A DNA stretch of 64,000 nucleotides from Desulfosarcina ovata subsp. ovata (GTDB taxonomy: Bacteria > Desulfobacterota > Desulfobacteria > Desulfobacterales > Desulfosarcinaceae), in assembly GCF_009689005.1 (NCBI RefSeq), contig NZ_AP021879.1, positions 6,481,724 through 6,545,723 on the forward strand, in the 5' to 3' direction. Each line of letters opens with the position of its first letter. The first letter of the stretch is position 1. Both the position numbers and the translations under genes were made by a program. The notes beneath the pieces are model-generated. The model saw nothing but the letters and a program-made list of their open reading frames with translations. It had not been told where the DNA came from and searched no databases. Shown here piece after piece: positions 50,581-60,322 of the stretch.

Positions 50581-52278
50581 ATGATCAGTATTCGCAAAAT
50601 CGGCGTCATCGGGCGCACGTATCGAAACCTGAACCGTTACCGGCAGATCCTGGCGGTATTTTTCAAATACGGCTTCGATGATATCGTGGAGATGCTGAAG
50701 ATCGATCAGTACATCGAGATCGGTCTGCAGATGATCTCCCGCCACCATGGTGAACGCGTAGAGCGCCACTCCCGGGCCGAGCGTGTGCGCATGGCCCTTG
50801 AGGAACTGGGCCCCACCTATATCAAGATGGGCCAGATCCTCTCCAGCCGTCCTGACCTGGTACCGGTGGATTTTATCCGGGAACTATCCCGGCTGCAGGA
50901 CAAAGTACCCTCATTTTCCATTGCCGAGGTTCGACGTATTGTCTACAAGGAGACCGGGCAATCCATTGATGATCTGTTTGCCCACTTCGATCCCGAGCCG
51001 CTTGCATCGGCTTCCATCGGCCAGGTTCACCGGGCGAGATTGGTTGATGGGGAAGAGGTCGCGGTCAAGATTCAGCGGCCGGGGATCCGCAAGATCGTCG
51101 AGGTGGATCTGGAGATCATGCTTCACCTGGCAACCCTGGCCGAGCGGCACATCGAGGAGCTGGTTCATCACCGGCCGGTCAAGATCGTCGAGGAGTTTGC
51201 CCGATCCATTGAAAAGGAAATGGATTACACGCTGGAAGCCACCAGTATGGAGCGGGTGGCGCGTGCCTTTCTTCACGATCAGACGGTTTACATCCCCAAG
51301 GTTTACCGCGAAATCACCACCGAGCGGGTGCTGACCGCCGAATTCATGGATGGCATCAAGGTTTCCCTTTTGGATCAGCTGGATGCCAAGGGATACGATC
51401 GCAAGCTGATTACCCACCGCGGTGCCTCCATTTTGCTCACCCAGATTTTTGAACACGGCTTTTTTCACGCCGACCCCCATCCGGGTAATCTTTTTGTTTT
51501 GCCTGAAAACGTGATCTGCCTGCTCGACTTCGGAATGATGGGCACCGTGGACCGCAGTACCCGGGAACTTTTCGTGGAATTGGTGGATGCCGTGGTGCGT
51601 CGCGACGAGTCCCGAACCGCCCGGGTACTGTTAAAGGTGACCATGTGGGACGAGGAGCCGGACATGCGTCTTTTGGCCAAAGACGTGGCCGATTTTTTGG
51701 GTGAACATCTTTACAAATCGCTCAAGGACATCCAGGTCGGCAAGCTCCTGCAGCATATGCTCGAGATGGCCTCCGTCCACCGGCTGCGCATTCCCCCCGA
51801 AATCTTTCTGATGATGAAAGCGATCAGCACCGTCGAGGGCGTGGGGCTTGCCCTGGATCCCGATTTCGATATGATCGCCCATGCTGAGCCGTTTATCAAA
51901 CAGGTAAAATTGGCGCGGTTTTCGCCCAAACGGTTGAGCAGCGACGCGGTGAGTATCTTCGGGCAGTATCTGGATTTCGTTCAGGAGTTCCCCAAGGATC
52001 TTCTGGAAATCACCCGCAACATTCGGCAAAAGAAGTTTACCTTCATGCTGGAGCTGAAAAGCATGGAAAGTATGCTGGCCACTCACGACCAGATCAGCAA
52101 CCGCATCTCCTTTTCGATCATCATTGCCGCACTGATTATCGGTTCGGCGCTGATCGTCATTTCCAAGACCCCTCCGCTGTTTTACGGGATCTCTCTGATC
52201 GGCATTATCGGATTTCTCACGGCTGCCATCCTGGGTGTCTGGCTTCTGGTGGCCATCATCAAGAAGGGAAGACTTTAA
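50581..52278 (+). CDS. AarF/UbiB (ABC1) atypical kinase
   Basis: A 565-residue membrane-anchored kinase-like protein: N-terminal helical region, the family-specific KxGQ motif (YIKMGQILSSRPDLVP), Ala-rich nucleotide loop ASASIGQVHRARL, catalytic VAVKIQRPGI, HADPHPGN and LLDFGMMG, and two C-terminal membrane helices (about 503-523 and 530-556). UbiB/ABC1 proteins support quinone synthesis or lipid distribution. Sulfate reducers use menaquinone; the link here is inferred. Paired with the small phasin-like gene upstream. Confidence 0.92.
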   Translation: MISIRKIGVIGRTYRNLNRYRQILAVFFKYGFDDIVEMLKIDQYIEIGLQMISRHHGERVERHSRAERVRMALEELGPTYIKMGQILSSRPDLVPVDFIRELSRLQDKVPSFSIAEVRRIVYKETGQSIDDLFAHFDPEPLASASIGQVHRARLVDGEEVAVKIQRPGIRKIVEVDLEIMLHLATLAERHIEELVHHRPVKIVEEFARSIEKEMDYTLEATSMERVARAFLHDQTVYIPKVYREITTERVLTAEFMDGIKVSLLDQLDAKGYDRKLITHRGASILLTQIFEHGFFHADPHPGNLFVLPENVICLLDFGMMGTVDRSTRELFVELVDAVVRRDESRTARVLLKVTMWDEEPDMRLLAKDVADFLGEHLYKSLKDIQVGKLLQHMLEMASVHRLRIPPEIFLMMKAISTVEGVGLALDPDFDMIAHAEPFIKQVKLARFSPKRLSSDAVSIFGQYLDFVQEFPKDLLEITRNIRQKKFTFMLELKSMESMLATHDQISNRISFSIIIAALIIGSALIVISKTPPLFYGISLIGIIGFLTAAILGVWLLVAIIKKGRL

Positions 52279-52304
52279 TCCGATACCGATTGGATCCGGT
52301 TTCG

Positions 52305-54167
52305 CTAGTCAACGATGACCTTTTGTCCCGGGTAGATCGTGCTGCGGGGGGTCAGGTTGTTGAGCTTCAGGAAATGGTTGAGGGACATGTTGTATTTGCG
52401 GGCGATCAGATAAGGACTTTCGCCTTTTTGCACGTAATAGGTTTCGGATTGTTTGGCTGATCGTGAGGTGCGCGTCGTTGCCGAGGGAACCCTCAATACC
52501 TGATGGATACTCAGCATGGTTCCTTTCAGCTTGTTCATTTCCTGGATTCGTTTGGTCGTCGTGCCATAGCGCTTGGCAATGATCCAGAGGGAGTCGCCGC
52601 TTTTGACCACATGCTTGCGGTTCCACACCTTGGCCGTTGCCGGCGCGCGTGACGCGCTGACCGTTGTTCCCCGCCGGGGAACCTTCAGTCTCTGGCCGGC
52701 AACGATATAGCCGGAGCGCCTCAGGCGATTGGCCCGCATGATCTGCTTGACGCTGGTCCCATATCGTCTGGCGATGGAGGAGAGGGTCTCGCCCTTTCGG
52801 ACGCGGTGGTAGGCGAAGGCCGGCGTCGGAGGGGTGTACACCGGAACCTTGTCGATGCTTGCCAGCACCAGCGCTTTCTGGCCTGCCGGCACCCGCAACG
52901 GATACTTGGCGTCAGGCAGAATGCTGTAGCGAAGTTCAGGGTTCAATTCCTTGAGGGTTTCCACTGACAGGCCCAGTGCGGGCGCCAGGTTCTTCAGGTG
53001 GACCCGGCGATGAACGTCCACTTTTTCAAAGGCCAGGGCCGGGTCGGGTTCGATGCAGTTAAGACCGTATTTTTCTGCATTCTCAATAACGTGCAGGGTT
53101 GCCAGAAAACGGGGAACATAGCGGGCGGTTTCGTAGGGCAGACGGCCGTAGAGGTCCCAGAAATCGTCAAGGTAGTTGATGTTTTGTGTCCGGATGACGT
53201 GCAGGACCCGCCCTTCACCACAGTTGTAAGCGGCCAATACGGTCGCCCAGTCGCCAAAAATCCCGTGGAGTTCCTTGAGATAGGCGATGGCTGCGTCCGT
53301 TGATTTTTCAAAGTCGATGCGTTCATCAACGTACTGGTTGCGCTTTAAACCGAATTTGTAACCGGTGGAAGGGATGAACTGCCAGAGTCCCAGTGCCCGA
53401 GCCCGGGAAAGGGCCTGAACCTTGAAACCGCTTTCAATCAACGGCAGCCAGGACAGTTCCGTGGGCAGGCCGGCGGCCTCCAGTTTGCTGACGATCATGT
53501 CACGGTATTTTCCGGAACGACGATAGGACTCGATGAAAAAACGTTTTTCCGGTCCTTTGGTGAAAAAGTTGATCTCTTTTTGGACATTGGCGTTGAGATC
53601 TCGGGGAATCGCATTGTGGTTTCCATTGACAACAATGTTGCGCGATGCGTAAATTTCAAGAATCCGTTTGGAAATCAGAAACCGGAGATCTTCTTTCTGC
53701 TGGATCAGCTTGTCCGGGCTGTCCGGCTCGAGGTTGAGGATTAGCGAATAAGCCTTGTCAAGCGCTTCCAGGGCGCTTTCCAATTCCCCGTTCTGCCAGA
53801 ATTCCTGGGCGGCATCGCAGAAGTCGAGAGCCTCGTCCAGCTTATGCTGGGCGGTGTGGATCGGCGGCGCTGCATCGCCACCGGCAATGTCACTAAGGTC
53901 GGTTTCCCCCATATGAGCCACTGGATTGGTGGCCACTCCCGTGTTCTCGGAAACCCCGGCCGCGTTCATGGCGTCGGAACCGATGATTGCCGGCGGTGCG
54001 GGAGGGGTTTTCCCGTTGTCGTCGATGATGGCACCCGGTTCCACCATCGGAACGGCTGGCGGGGAACCGGGATCGCCGTTTCGCGCGGTCGGGTGGGCAC
54101 ACCCCTGGACAAGGATCAGCAGCCAGAGGATCATGAATACATAACGGTGAATATATTTAATAGACAA
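52305..54167 (-). CDS. MltD-like lytic transglycosylase lipoprotein with three LysM domains
   Basis: Cleaves peptidoglycan glycan strands. From TTG 54167 (AAAAGGAT six bases upstream) it has 620 residues: lipoprotein signal MILWLLILVQGC, a low-complexity Pro/Gly-rich linker, a helical region, the SLT domain with catalytic Glu in LPLIESGFKVQALSRARALG, LWQFIPSTGYKFGL and AAYNCGEGRVL, then three LysM repeats (VRKGETLSSIARRYGTS, VKSGDSLWIIAKRYGTT, VQKGESPYLIARKYNMS). The frame is open 32 codons further, but the lipobox would then sit too far in. Convergent with the AarF gene. Confidence 0.9.
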   Translation of the reverse strand: MSIKYIHRYVFMILWLLILVQGCAHPTARNGDPGSPPAVPMVEPGAIIDDNGKTPPAPPAIIGSDAMNAAGVSENTGVATNPVAHMGETDLSDIAGGDAAPPIHTAQHKLDEALDFCDAAQEFWQNGELESALEALDKAYSLILNLEPDSPDKLIQQKEDLRFLISKRILEIYASRNIVVNGNHNAIPRDLNANVQKEINFFTKGPEKRFFIESYRRSGKYRDMIVSKLEAAGLPTELSWLPLIESGFKVQALSRARALGLWQFIPSTGYKFGLKRNQYVDERIDFEKSTDAAIAYLKELHGIFGDWATVLAAYNCGEGRVLHVIRTQNINYLDDFWDLYGRLPYETARYVPRFLATLHVIENAEKYGLNCIEPDPALAFEKVDVHRRVHLKNLAPALGLSVETLKELNPELRYSILPDAKYPLRVPAGQKALVLASIDKVPVYTPPTPAFAYHRVRKGETLSSIARRYGTSVKQIMRANRLRRSGYIVAGQRLKVPRRGTTVSASRAPATAKVWNRKHVVKSGDSLWIIAKRYGTTTKRIQEMNKLKGTMLSIHQVLRVPSATTRTSRSAKQSETYYVQKGESPYLIARKYNMSLNHFLKLNNLTPRSTIYPGQKVIVD

Positions 54168-54458
54168 TGGGATATCCTTTTGTCGGGTGTTGCCGTGGGT
54201 GGCGGACAAGGACATTTGATGGATGCAAAACCGCTTGGTTGTAGGCCTCTTAAACATTAGCAATCAATTTTGTCAAGTTCGGATGTCGGTGAAATCCAGG
54301 TGGCCGAGGCCAATATGCCGACTTGGGATCGACATTCGGCAATGCAGGGGTGATTTCACAACAGCCGTTTTCGTATGCAGATTTCCTGATGAAGAACCGC
54401 AGCAAGTTTAATATCGGCATCTGTCAAAATAAAAAAACAGGAAAAATTTAATTTCCCC

Positions 54459-54487
54459 TTGAAAATATGGAAGAGAGGGTGTAAAAG
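54459..54487 (+). promoter_or_regulatory. candidate promoter of the tRNA-tuf-rpo operon
   Basis: TTGAAA at 54459-54464 and TAAAAG at 54482-54487 have an ideal 17-bp spacing, 76 bp before the first tRNA. AT-rich sequence precedes it. The 395-bp gap from 54168 holds no other feature. Confidence 0.5.
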
Positions 54488-54562
54488 GCATCGTTTCAAT
54501 CCATCGTACTGCATTTGTCTGTTAGAAAGCGTATGATTGATTTGTTCTTTAAGAACCGTATC

Positions 54563-54638
54563 GCCAGCGTAGCTCAGTTGGTAGAGCTACTGATTTGTAA
54601 TCAGTGGGTCGGGGGTTCGAATCCCTCCGCTGGCTCCA
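54563..54638 (+). tRNA. tRNA-Thr (anticodon UGU)
   Basis: 76 nt with encoded CCA. Acceptor GCCAGCG/CGCTGGC, anticodon loop TTTGTAA, T arm GGGGGTTCGAATCCCTC. First of four tRNAs before tuf. Confidence 0.97.
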
Positions 54639-54658
54639 GTGTCACAGCTGATATCCAT

Positions 54659-54743
54659 GGTGGGGTTCCCGAGTGGTCAAAGGGAACAGACTGTAAATCT
54701 GTCGGCGACGCCTTCGGAGGTTCAAATCCTCCCCCCACCACCA
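54659..54743 (+). tRNA. tRNA-Tyr (anticodon GUA)
   Basis: 85 nt with a long variable arm (class II) and encoded CCA. Acceptor GGTGGGG/CCCCACC, anticodon loop CTGTAAA. Confidence 0.97.
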
Positions 54744-54876
54744 TTTTTGTGAGTGCTTGTAGGAGATCCTAAAGTTTAAGATCGATATTCAACTACATGG
54801 CTTGCGACGCTGCTGTCTGGTCAGTAGCAAGAGATGCATTGAGACGCGTTAATATTAGCGTAGACCGTGTTTGAAC

Positions 54877-54952
54877 GCGGGAGTAGCTCAGTTGGTAGAG
54901 CTTCAGCCTTCCAAGCTGAATGTCGCGAGTTCGAGCCTCGTCTCCCGCTCCA
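54877..54952 (+). tRNA. tRNA-Gly (anticodon UCC)
   Basis: 76 nt with encoded CCA. Acceptor GCGGGAG/CTCCCGC, anticodon loop CTTCCAA. Confidence 0.97.
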
Positions 54953-55020
54953 TCGCTTTTAAACGCCGATCTTTTCATGGCCTGCCATTTCATCGTTCTT
55001 TATCTTGTTGTACCTATAAA

Positions 55021-55097
55021 GCCCACGTAGCTCAGTCGGTAGAGCGCTTCCTTGGTAAGGAAGAGGTTCATCGGTTCAATTCCGATCGTGGGCTCCA
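55021..55097 (+). tRNA. tRNA-Thr (anticodon GGU)
   Basis: 77 nt with encoded CCA. Acceptor GCCCACG/CGTGGGC, anticodon loop TTGGTAA. Directly precedes tuf; the Thr-Tyr-Gly-Thr-tuf order is the same as in E. coli tufB. Confidence 0.97.
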
Positions 55098-55166
55098 CCT
55101 TATTTATTAAATCGATTGAGTTAAAAACAAACAGCCAGAAATTGTCCAGTTATGGGAGGTTTTAAG

Positions 55167-56360
55167 ATGGCGAAGGAAAAATTTGAGAGGACAAAGCCGC
55201 ATGTCAACGTAGGTACGATCGGGCATATCGACCATGGCAAGACGACCCTGACGGCAGCGATCACCAAGCTGAGCGGGATGCGTGGGATGGCGGATTTCAT
55301 TCCGTTCGACGAGATTGACAAGGCGCCCGAGGAGAAGGAGCGGGGGATCACGATTGCCACGGCCCACGTGGAGTACGAGACGGCCACTCGCCATTACGCG
55401 CACGTGGACTGCCCGGGCCATGCGGACTACATCAAGAACATGATTACCGGCGCCGCCCAGATGGACGGAGCGATTCTGGTGGTGGGCGCCGACGACGGCC
55501 CGATGCCCCAGACCCGTGAGCACATTCTTCTGGCCCGCCAGGTGGGTGTTCCCCGGATCATCGTCTTTTTGAACAAATGCGACATGGTGGATGATGAAGA
55601 GCTGATCGAGCTGGTGGAGCTGGAGTTGCGGGAGCTTCTGGACAAGTACGAGTTTCCCGGTGACGACACGCCGATCATCCGGGGGAGCGCATTGAAGGCG
55701 CTGGAGAGTGACAGTGTGGACGCGGAAGAAGCGAAGTGCATTTTCGAGCTTCTGGATGCGATTGACAGCTATATTCCGGAGCCGGAGCGTGACGTGGACA
55801 AACCGTTTTTGATGCCGATCGAAGACGTGTTCAGCATTTCCGGCCGGGGTACCGTGGTAACGGGCCGTGTGGAGCGCGGCATCATCCATGTGGGTGACAA
55901 CGTAGAGATCGTTGGTATCCGCGAAACCGCCAAGACGGTATGTACCGGAGTGGAGATGTTCCGCAAGCTGCTTGATGAAGGTCAGGCGGGGGACAACATC
56001 GGCGTATTGCTGCGCGGCACCAAGCGTGACGAAGTCGAACGCGGCCAGGTGGTGGCGGCACCGGGATCGATTACGCCGCACACGAAGTTCAAAGCCGAGG
56101 CGTACATTCTGAGCAAGGAAGAAGGAGGCCGTCACACCCCGTTTTTCAACGGTTATCGTCCGCAGTTTTATTTCCGGACCACGGACGTGACGGGGATTTT
56201 GAATCTTCCCGAGGGTGTTGAGATGGTGATGCCCGGTGACAACGTGGCCATCACGGCGGAGCTGATCACGCCGATCGCCATGGAGAAAGAGCTTCGGTTT
56301 GCCATCCGTGAGGGCGGTCGTACGGTCGGCGCCGGTGTCGTCAGCGAAATTATTGAATAG
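55167..56360 (+). CDS. tuf: elongation factor Tu
   Basis: GTPase that brings aminoacyl-tRNA to the ribosome. 397 residues from ATG 55167 (GGGAGG upstream): G1 GHIDHGKT, switch [18 protein letters not shown]3 DCPGHADY, G4 NKCDMVDD and the three-domain layout ending [15 protein letters not shown]. Full length. Located between a tRNA cluster and rpmG. Confidence 0.98.
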   Translation: MAKEKFERTKPHVNVGTIGHIDHGKTTLTAAITKLSGMRGMADFIPFDEIDKAPEEKERGITIATAHVEYETATRHYAHVDCPGHADYIKNMITGAAQMDGAILVVGADDGPMPQTREHILLARQVGVPRIIVFLNKCDMVDDEELIELVELELRELLDKYEFPGDDTPIIRGSALKALESDSVDAEEAKCIFELLDAIDSYIPEPERDVDKPFLMPIEDVFSISGRGTVVTGRVERGIIHVGDNVEIVGIRETAKTVCTGVEMFRKLLDEGQAGDNIGVLLRGTKRDEVERGQVVAAPGSITPHTKFKAEAYILSKEEGGRHTPFFNGYRPQFYFRTTDVTGILNLPEGVEMVMPGDNVAITAELITPIAMEKELRFAIREGGRTVGAGVVSEIIE

Positions 56361-56381
56361 CCTTCCAAGGAGTGTCTCCAA

Positions 56382-56531
56382 GTGAGAGTGATCATAACAC
56401 TGGCCTGTCAGGAATGTAAGCGCAGGAATTACACGACAACCAAAAATAAACGGACCACGCCGGACAAACTGGAGTTCAGCAAATATTGCCGCTTCTGCAA
56501 AAAGCACACGCCGCACAAAGAGACCAAATAA
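56382..56531 (+). CDS. rpmG: 50S ribosomal protein L33
   Basis: A 49-residue ribosomal protein, starting at GTG 56382 (AAGGAG upstream) and reading [20 protein letters not shown], ending HTPHKETK. It keeps both CxxC pairs (CQEC, CRFC), the zinc-binding form. Position between tuf and tRNA-Trp/secE is conserved. Confidence 0.95.
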   Translation: MRVIITLACQECKRRNYTTTKNKRTTPDKLEFSKYCRFCKKHTPHKETK

Positions 56532-56567
56532 CGCGGCAACCGGAAAATGGCGCAGCGGAAACCATGC

Positions 56568-56644
56568 AGGCCAGTAGCTCTAATTGGTAGAGCATCGGAC
56601 TCCAAATCCGGGTGTTGGGGGTTCGAATCCCTCCTGGCCTGCCA
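56568..56644 (+). tRNA. tRNA-Trp (anticodon CCA)
   Basis: 77 nt with encoded CCA. Acceptor AGGCCAG/CTGGCCT, anticodon loop CTCCAAA. Between rpmG and secE, a conserved place. Confidence 0.97.
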
Positions 56645-56726
56645 CTGCGTTGAGATTTCATGCGGCAGTGGGCTAAAAAAATCGGTGATAAAAACAATCC
56701 GCTTATTTTTAGGATAACGGGGTAAG

Positions 56727-57083
56727 ATGGGACGGTTACTTCGAAAAAAAGATTCGACCAAAAAGATCAGAAAAACGCAATCTGCGGATGAAGTCGGCCG
56801 GGATCAGAATTCCCCTGCTGTCCAGGTGGGTGCGCCACCAGCAGCCAAAAAGAGCTATACACCGGCAAGCAAACCCACGGTTGCCAAAGAAAAGAACATC
56901 ATCGACAAATCGATCCAGTTTCTCCGCGAAGTCAAGGTGGAGCTGAAAAAGGTCACTTGGCCGTCAAAGAAGCAGACCATGGGGTCAACGGTGGTGGTGC
57001 TGGTCATCGTGACCATTATATCGCTGTTTCTCGGTGTTGTCGACGCTGGGCTTTCCGGCCTTATCCGTGCCGTATTGCAATAA
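56727..57083 (+). CDS. secE: SecE translocase subunit
   Basis: Essential clamp of the SecYEG channel. 118 residues: a basic, disordered N-terminus of about 60 residues and the conserved amphipathic-plus-membrane part (FLREVKVELKKVTWPSKKQ then one helix VVVLVIVTIISLFLGVVDAGL). Single membrane segment as in most bacteria. Directly upstream of nusG. Confidence 0.95.
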   Translation: MGRLLRKKDSTKKIRKTQSADEVGRDQNSPAVQVGAPPAAKKSYTPASKPTVAKEKNIIDKSIQFLREVKVELKKVTWPSKKQTMGSTVVVLVIVTIISLFLGVVDAGLSGLIRAVLQ

Positions 57084-57099
57084 CGCAGGAGCTTTCATA

Positions 57100-57630
57100 G
57101 TGGCAAAAAAATGGTATATCGTTCACGTGTACTCCGGTTTCGAGAACAAGGTGAAAGCGTCACTTGACGAAAAGATCGCCACCTCCCCCAATCCTTCCAA
57201 GTTCGACAAGGTGTTGGTCCCTACCGAGGAGATTGTTGAACTGGTCAAGGGGAAGCGGCGCACATCCTCGAGAAAGTTTTACCCGGGATACCTGCTGGTT
57301 CGAATGGATCTAGACGATGAAACCTGGCACATCGTGAACAATACCCCAAAAGTTACTGGTTTTCTGGGCGGTCGGGAGAAACCGACACCCATATCGGATG
57401 AGGAGGCGGATGCCATCCTGAACCGGATGGAGGCCGGCAAAAACCAGCCGCAACCCAAATACTTCTTTGAAACCGGTGACGAAATCCGTGTTATTGATGG
57501 CCCGTTTACCAATTTCAATGGCACTGTCGAAGAGGTCAATCCCGAAAAAGGGAAGATCAAGGTGCTGGTCAGTATATTTGGGCGTTCGACACCGGTGGAA
57601 CTCGACTTTGTCCAGGTGATGAAGCTTTAG
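57100..57630 (+). CDS. nusG: transcription termination/antitermination factor NusG
   Basis: Binds RNA polymerase and links it to Rho or the ribosome. 176 residues starting at GTG 57100 (AGGAG upstream): NGN domain (KKWYIVHVYSGFENKVKASL, RKFYPGYLLVRMDLDDETWHIV) and C-terminal KOW domain (GDEIRVIDGPFTNFNGTVEEVN). Standard length. Confidence 0.97.
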   Translation: MAKKWYIVHVYSGFENKVKASLDEKIATSPNPSKFDKVLVPTEEIVELVKGKRRTSSRKFYPGYLLVRMDLDDETWHIVNNTPKVTGFLGGREKPTPISDEEADAILNRMEAGKNQPQPKYFFETGDEIRVIDGPFTNFNGTVEEVNPEKGKIKVLVSIFGRSTPVELDFVQVMKL

Positions 57631-57697
57631 CGTCAATGGCTGAAGTTCGTTTTTACAATCATCAAATTAATAGAATTTCAAGGGAATCGATCGAAAA

Positions 57698-58120
57698 ATG
57701 GCTAAAAAGGTAATGGCTCAAATCAAGCTTCAAGTCGAAGCAGGCAAGGCAAATCCGTCTCCGCCCATCGGTCCGGCTCTGGGACAACACGGTGTTAACA
57801 TAATGGATTTTTGTAAAGCGTTTAATGCGCGGACCGCCAACGACGCTGGTATGATCATCCCCGTGGTTATTACTGTTTACCAGGACCGCTCCTTTACCTT
57901 CATTACCAAAACTCCGCCCGCCGCTGTTTTACTGAAAAAAGCCGCCAAGATCGCCAAGGGTGCCGGCGATCCGAAACGCGACCGTGTGGGCAAGGTGTCA
58001 ATGGCTCAGGTTGAAGAGATTGCCAAGCTGAAAATGGCTGATCTAAATGCCAATGATCTTGCTGCGGCCTGTAAAATTATCCAGGGAACCGCCAGAAGCA
58101 TGGGAATTGAGGTACAATAG
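57698..58120 (+). CDS. rplK: 50S ribosomal protein L11
   Basis: Component of the GTPase-associated centre. 140 residues with [34 protein letters not shown] and [14 protein letters not shown] target of PrmA methyltransferases; a prmA-like gene is at 46473. Confidence 0.98.
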   Translation: MAKKVMAQIKLQVEAGKANPSPPIGPALGQHGVNIMDFCKAFNARTANDAGMIIPVVITVYQDRSFTFITKTPPAAVLLKKAAKIAKGAGDPKRDRVGKVSMAQVEEIAKLKMADLNANDLAAACKIIQGTARSMGIEVQ

Positions 58121-58202
58121 CCGTTCGGTCAAAGCCTGATTTGTTCAGATCAGAGATAGAAGCGGGCGCTGAGCCATTCAATATCAAGGAGTAAACAACA
58201 AA

Positions 58203-58907
58203 ATGCCGAAGCGTGGTAAAAAATATAAAGATTCATCAATCAAGGTCGACTCTGCCAAGCGATACGATTTCAACGAAGCGATTGATACCGCCATTTCTTC
58301 CTCCTACGCAAAATTCGATGAAACCGTCGATGTGGCCGTGCGCCTCGGGGTCGATCCTCGTCACGCCGACCAGATGGTCCGTGGCACTGTCGTGCTTCCC
58401 AATGGTTTGGGCAAGGAAGTCAAGGTCCTCGTTTTTGCCAAAGGTGAAAAAGAGACCGAAGCCAGAGACGCCGGTGCGGAATTCGTTGGTAACGAAGAAC
58501 TCGTGGATAAAATCAAGGAGGGCTGGTTCGGTTTCGACAAGGCCATTGCCACGCCAGACATGATGGGAACCGTCGGAAAGATCGGCCGGCTGTTGGGCCC
58601 AAGAGGTTTGATGCCCAACGCCAAAACCGGCACCGTTACCTTTGATGTGGCCAAGACCGTGCAGGAACTGAAAGCTGGCAAAATCGAGTTCCGGGTGGAG
58701 AAAGCGGGTATCGTTCACGCACCGATGGGCAAAGTCTCCTTTGGCACCCAGAAAATCGTTGAGAATATTACCGCATTTCTCGAAACCATCTTGAAATTGA
58801 AACCTTCTTCCAGCAAGGGCACCTACCTGAAAGGGATCGCCGTCTCCACGACCATGGGACCGGGAATCAAGATCGACACAACATTAGTAAAAGATCTTGT
58901 CAAATAG
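58203..58907 (+). CDS. rplA: 50S ribosomal protein L1
   Basis: L1-stalk protein and, in many bacteria, translational repressor of its own operon. 234 residues with [34 protein letters not shown] and [10 protein letters not shown]. Full length. Confidence 0.98.
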   Translation: MPKRGKKYKDSSIKVDSAKRYDFNEAIDTAISSSYAKFDETVDVAVRLGVDPRHADQMVRGTVVLPNGLGKEVKVLVFAKGEKETEARDAGAEFVGNEELVDKIKEGWFGFDKAIATPDMMGTVGKIGRLLGPRGLMPNAKTGTVTFDVAKTVQELKAGKIEFRVEKAGIVHAPMGKVSFGTQKIVENITAFLETILKLKPSSSKGTYLKGIAVSTTMGPGIKIDTTLVKDLVK

Positions 58908-58974
58908 GCAAGTTATCGCTATCTTCGAATCAAACGCGATAGTATTATAACTGCGGGCTCTATAACGGTCCGCT

Positions 58975-59075
58975 TCATTACGCTGTCAAAGACCGTAGGT
59001 TCACCGGCCTCGTCCAAAAATCGAGGCCGCGTGTATAATCGGTTTACACCGGCCTGCCGAGACGGAGTTTATGTG
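58975..59075 (+). promoter_or_regulatory. L10-type ribosomal protein leader
   Basis: The 293-bp gap between rplA and rplJ carries AAAGACCGTAGGTTCACCGG, hairpin GGCCTCG/CGAGGCC (59006-59028), hairpin GTGTA...TACAC and ACACCGGCCTGCCGAGACGG. This order matches the L10 leader, where L10-L12 binds and represses rplJL translation. Outer limits are approximate. Confidence 0.8.
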
Positions 59076-59200
59076 TTTGATAAGCCCTTCCCAATACGTC
59101 ATTGTTACCATCCGGATGTTTTAGAAGGACTTCGTTGACCCAAAACGCCACTATGTGTCCTCCGGTTTTTGCAGATTAAGGAAGGGGGTGTAAGCTAACA

Positions 59201-59725
59201 TTGGATATTAACACAAAAAAACAGATCGCCAGTGATCTCCAGGCCCGGTTCGAAAAGGCGGCCCTTGTCATTCTTACGGATTACAAGGGACTCAACGTAG
59301 AGTCGATGAATGCGCTGCGCAGAAAGCTGCGGGAGGCGGGTGCCGAATATCAGGTTGTCAAAAATTCGTTGCTGGTCCGTGCATCCGAAGGCAACGACGT
59401 TGCGCTGATCAAAGATCACTTCAAAGGCCCCAGTGCCATCGCGCTGAGCAGTACTGACCCTGTCGCACCGGCCAAAATACTTGCCGATTTCGTAAAAGAG
59501 AACAAAAAATTCGAAATCAAGGTCGGCGTGCTCAACGGGAAAGAGCTGGATTTAGATGCGATCAAGGCGCTATCAACGCTACCATCGCGGGAAGTCATGC
59601 TGGCCAAGGTGCTCTCGGTGATGAATGCTGTGCCGACATCGCTGGTCACCGCCCTGAGCGATGTGCCGCGGCGTATGCTGAATGTGCTCCAGGCCATCAA
59701 GGACCAGAAGGAAGCCGAGGCCTGA
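59201..59725 (+). CDS. rplJ: 50S ribosomal protein L10
   Basis: Stalk base that binds L7/L12 dimers. 174 residues starting at TTG 59201 with AAGGAAGGGGG upstream; ALVILTDYKGLNVESMNALR, VKNSLLVRA and a helical C-terminus for L12 binding. Likely autoregulated by the leader just upstream. Confidence 0.96.
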   Translation: MDINTKKQIASDLQARFEKAALVILTDYKGLNVESMNALRRKLREAGAEYQVVKNSLLVRASEGNDVALIKDHFKGPSAIALSSTDPVAPAKILADFVKENKKFEIKVGVLNGKELDLDAIKALSTLPSREVMLAKVLSVMNAVPTSLVTALSDVPRRMLNVLQAIKDQKEAEA

Positions 59726-59792
59726 TCTCCCCATTTATCAAAACATTATCGCATGACTGAAAACCATATCAATTTTGGAGGAACAAATACAA

Positions 59793-60182
59793 ATGGCTGA
59801 TATTACCAAAGCAGATGTAATCGAGTTCATCGCTAACATGTCCGTTCTCGAACTCTCCGAGATGGTCAAGGAGATGGAAGAGAAATTCGGTGTTTCCGCT
59901 GCCGCCCCGGTGGCCATGATGGCTGCCGGCTCTACCGGCGAAGGTGGTGGTGCCGCGGCTGAAGAAGAGAAAAACGAGTTTGACGTTGTCTTGACCGCCG
60001 CCGGCGACAAGAAGATTGCGGTTATCAAAGAGGTCCGCGCCATCACCGGTCTCGGCCTCAAGGAAGCCAAGGCCCTGGTCGACGAAGCCCCCAAACCGGT
60101 TAAAGAGGGCGTGGCCAAGGATGAGGCAGAAAAGATCAAGGCTCAGCTCGAAGAGGCCGGCGCCCAGGTTGAGCTCAAATAA
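59793..60182 (+). CDS. rplL: 50S ribosomal protein L7/L12
   Basis: Stalk protein that recruits translation GTPases. 129 residues from ATG 59793 (GGAGG upstream): N-terminal dimerisation helices ([20 protein letters not shown]), Ala-rich hinge, and the C-terminal domain [21 protein letters not shown] with [20 protein letters not shown]. Confidence 0.98.
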   Translation: MADITKADVIEFIANMSVLELSEMVKEMEEKFGVSAAAPVAMMAAGSTGEGGGAAAEEEKNEFDVVLTAAGDKKIAVIKEVRAITGLGLKEAKALVDEAPKPVKEGVAKDEAEKIKAQLEEAGAQVELK

Positions 60183-60250
60183 CCCGTTAGTATCAAAAAC
60201 GCAAAAATATATAGAAATATTAAGTATTTATATTTTAAAGCATTGAATAT

Positions 60251-60293
60251 GAAAATGGGGTGCAAAGGATGATCATCCTTTGATCCCATTTTC
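60251..60293 (+). promoter_or_regulatory. long palindrome between rplL and rpoB
   Basis: A 43-nt near-perfect palindrome: GAAAATGGG and CCCATTTTC outside, AAAGGATGATCATCCTTT inside. It would form a long double-stranded RNA stem in the 140-bp gap. There is no following T-run, so it resembles a processing (RNase III-type) or attenuator stem like the one in the E. coli rplL-rpoB gap. Confidence 0.7.
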
Positions 60294-60322
60294 GTATTCC
60301 TAAATATATTATCGGAGTTGCC

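Noticed and set aside
55107-56516. 469-residue minus-strand frame opposite tuf
   Set aside because: Covers tuf and rpmG in antisense and has no recognisable motif.
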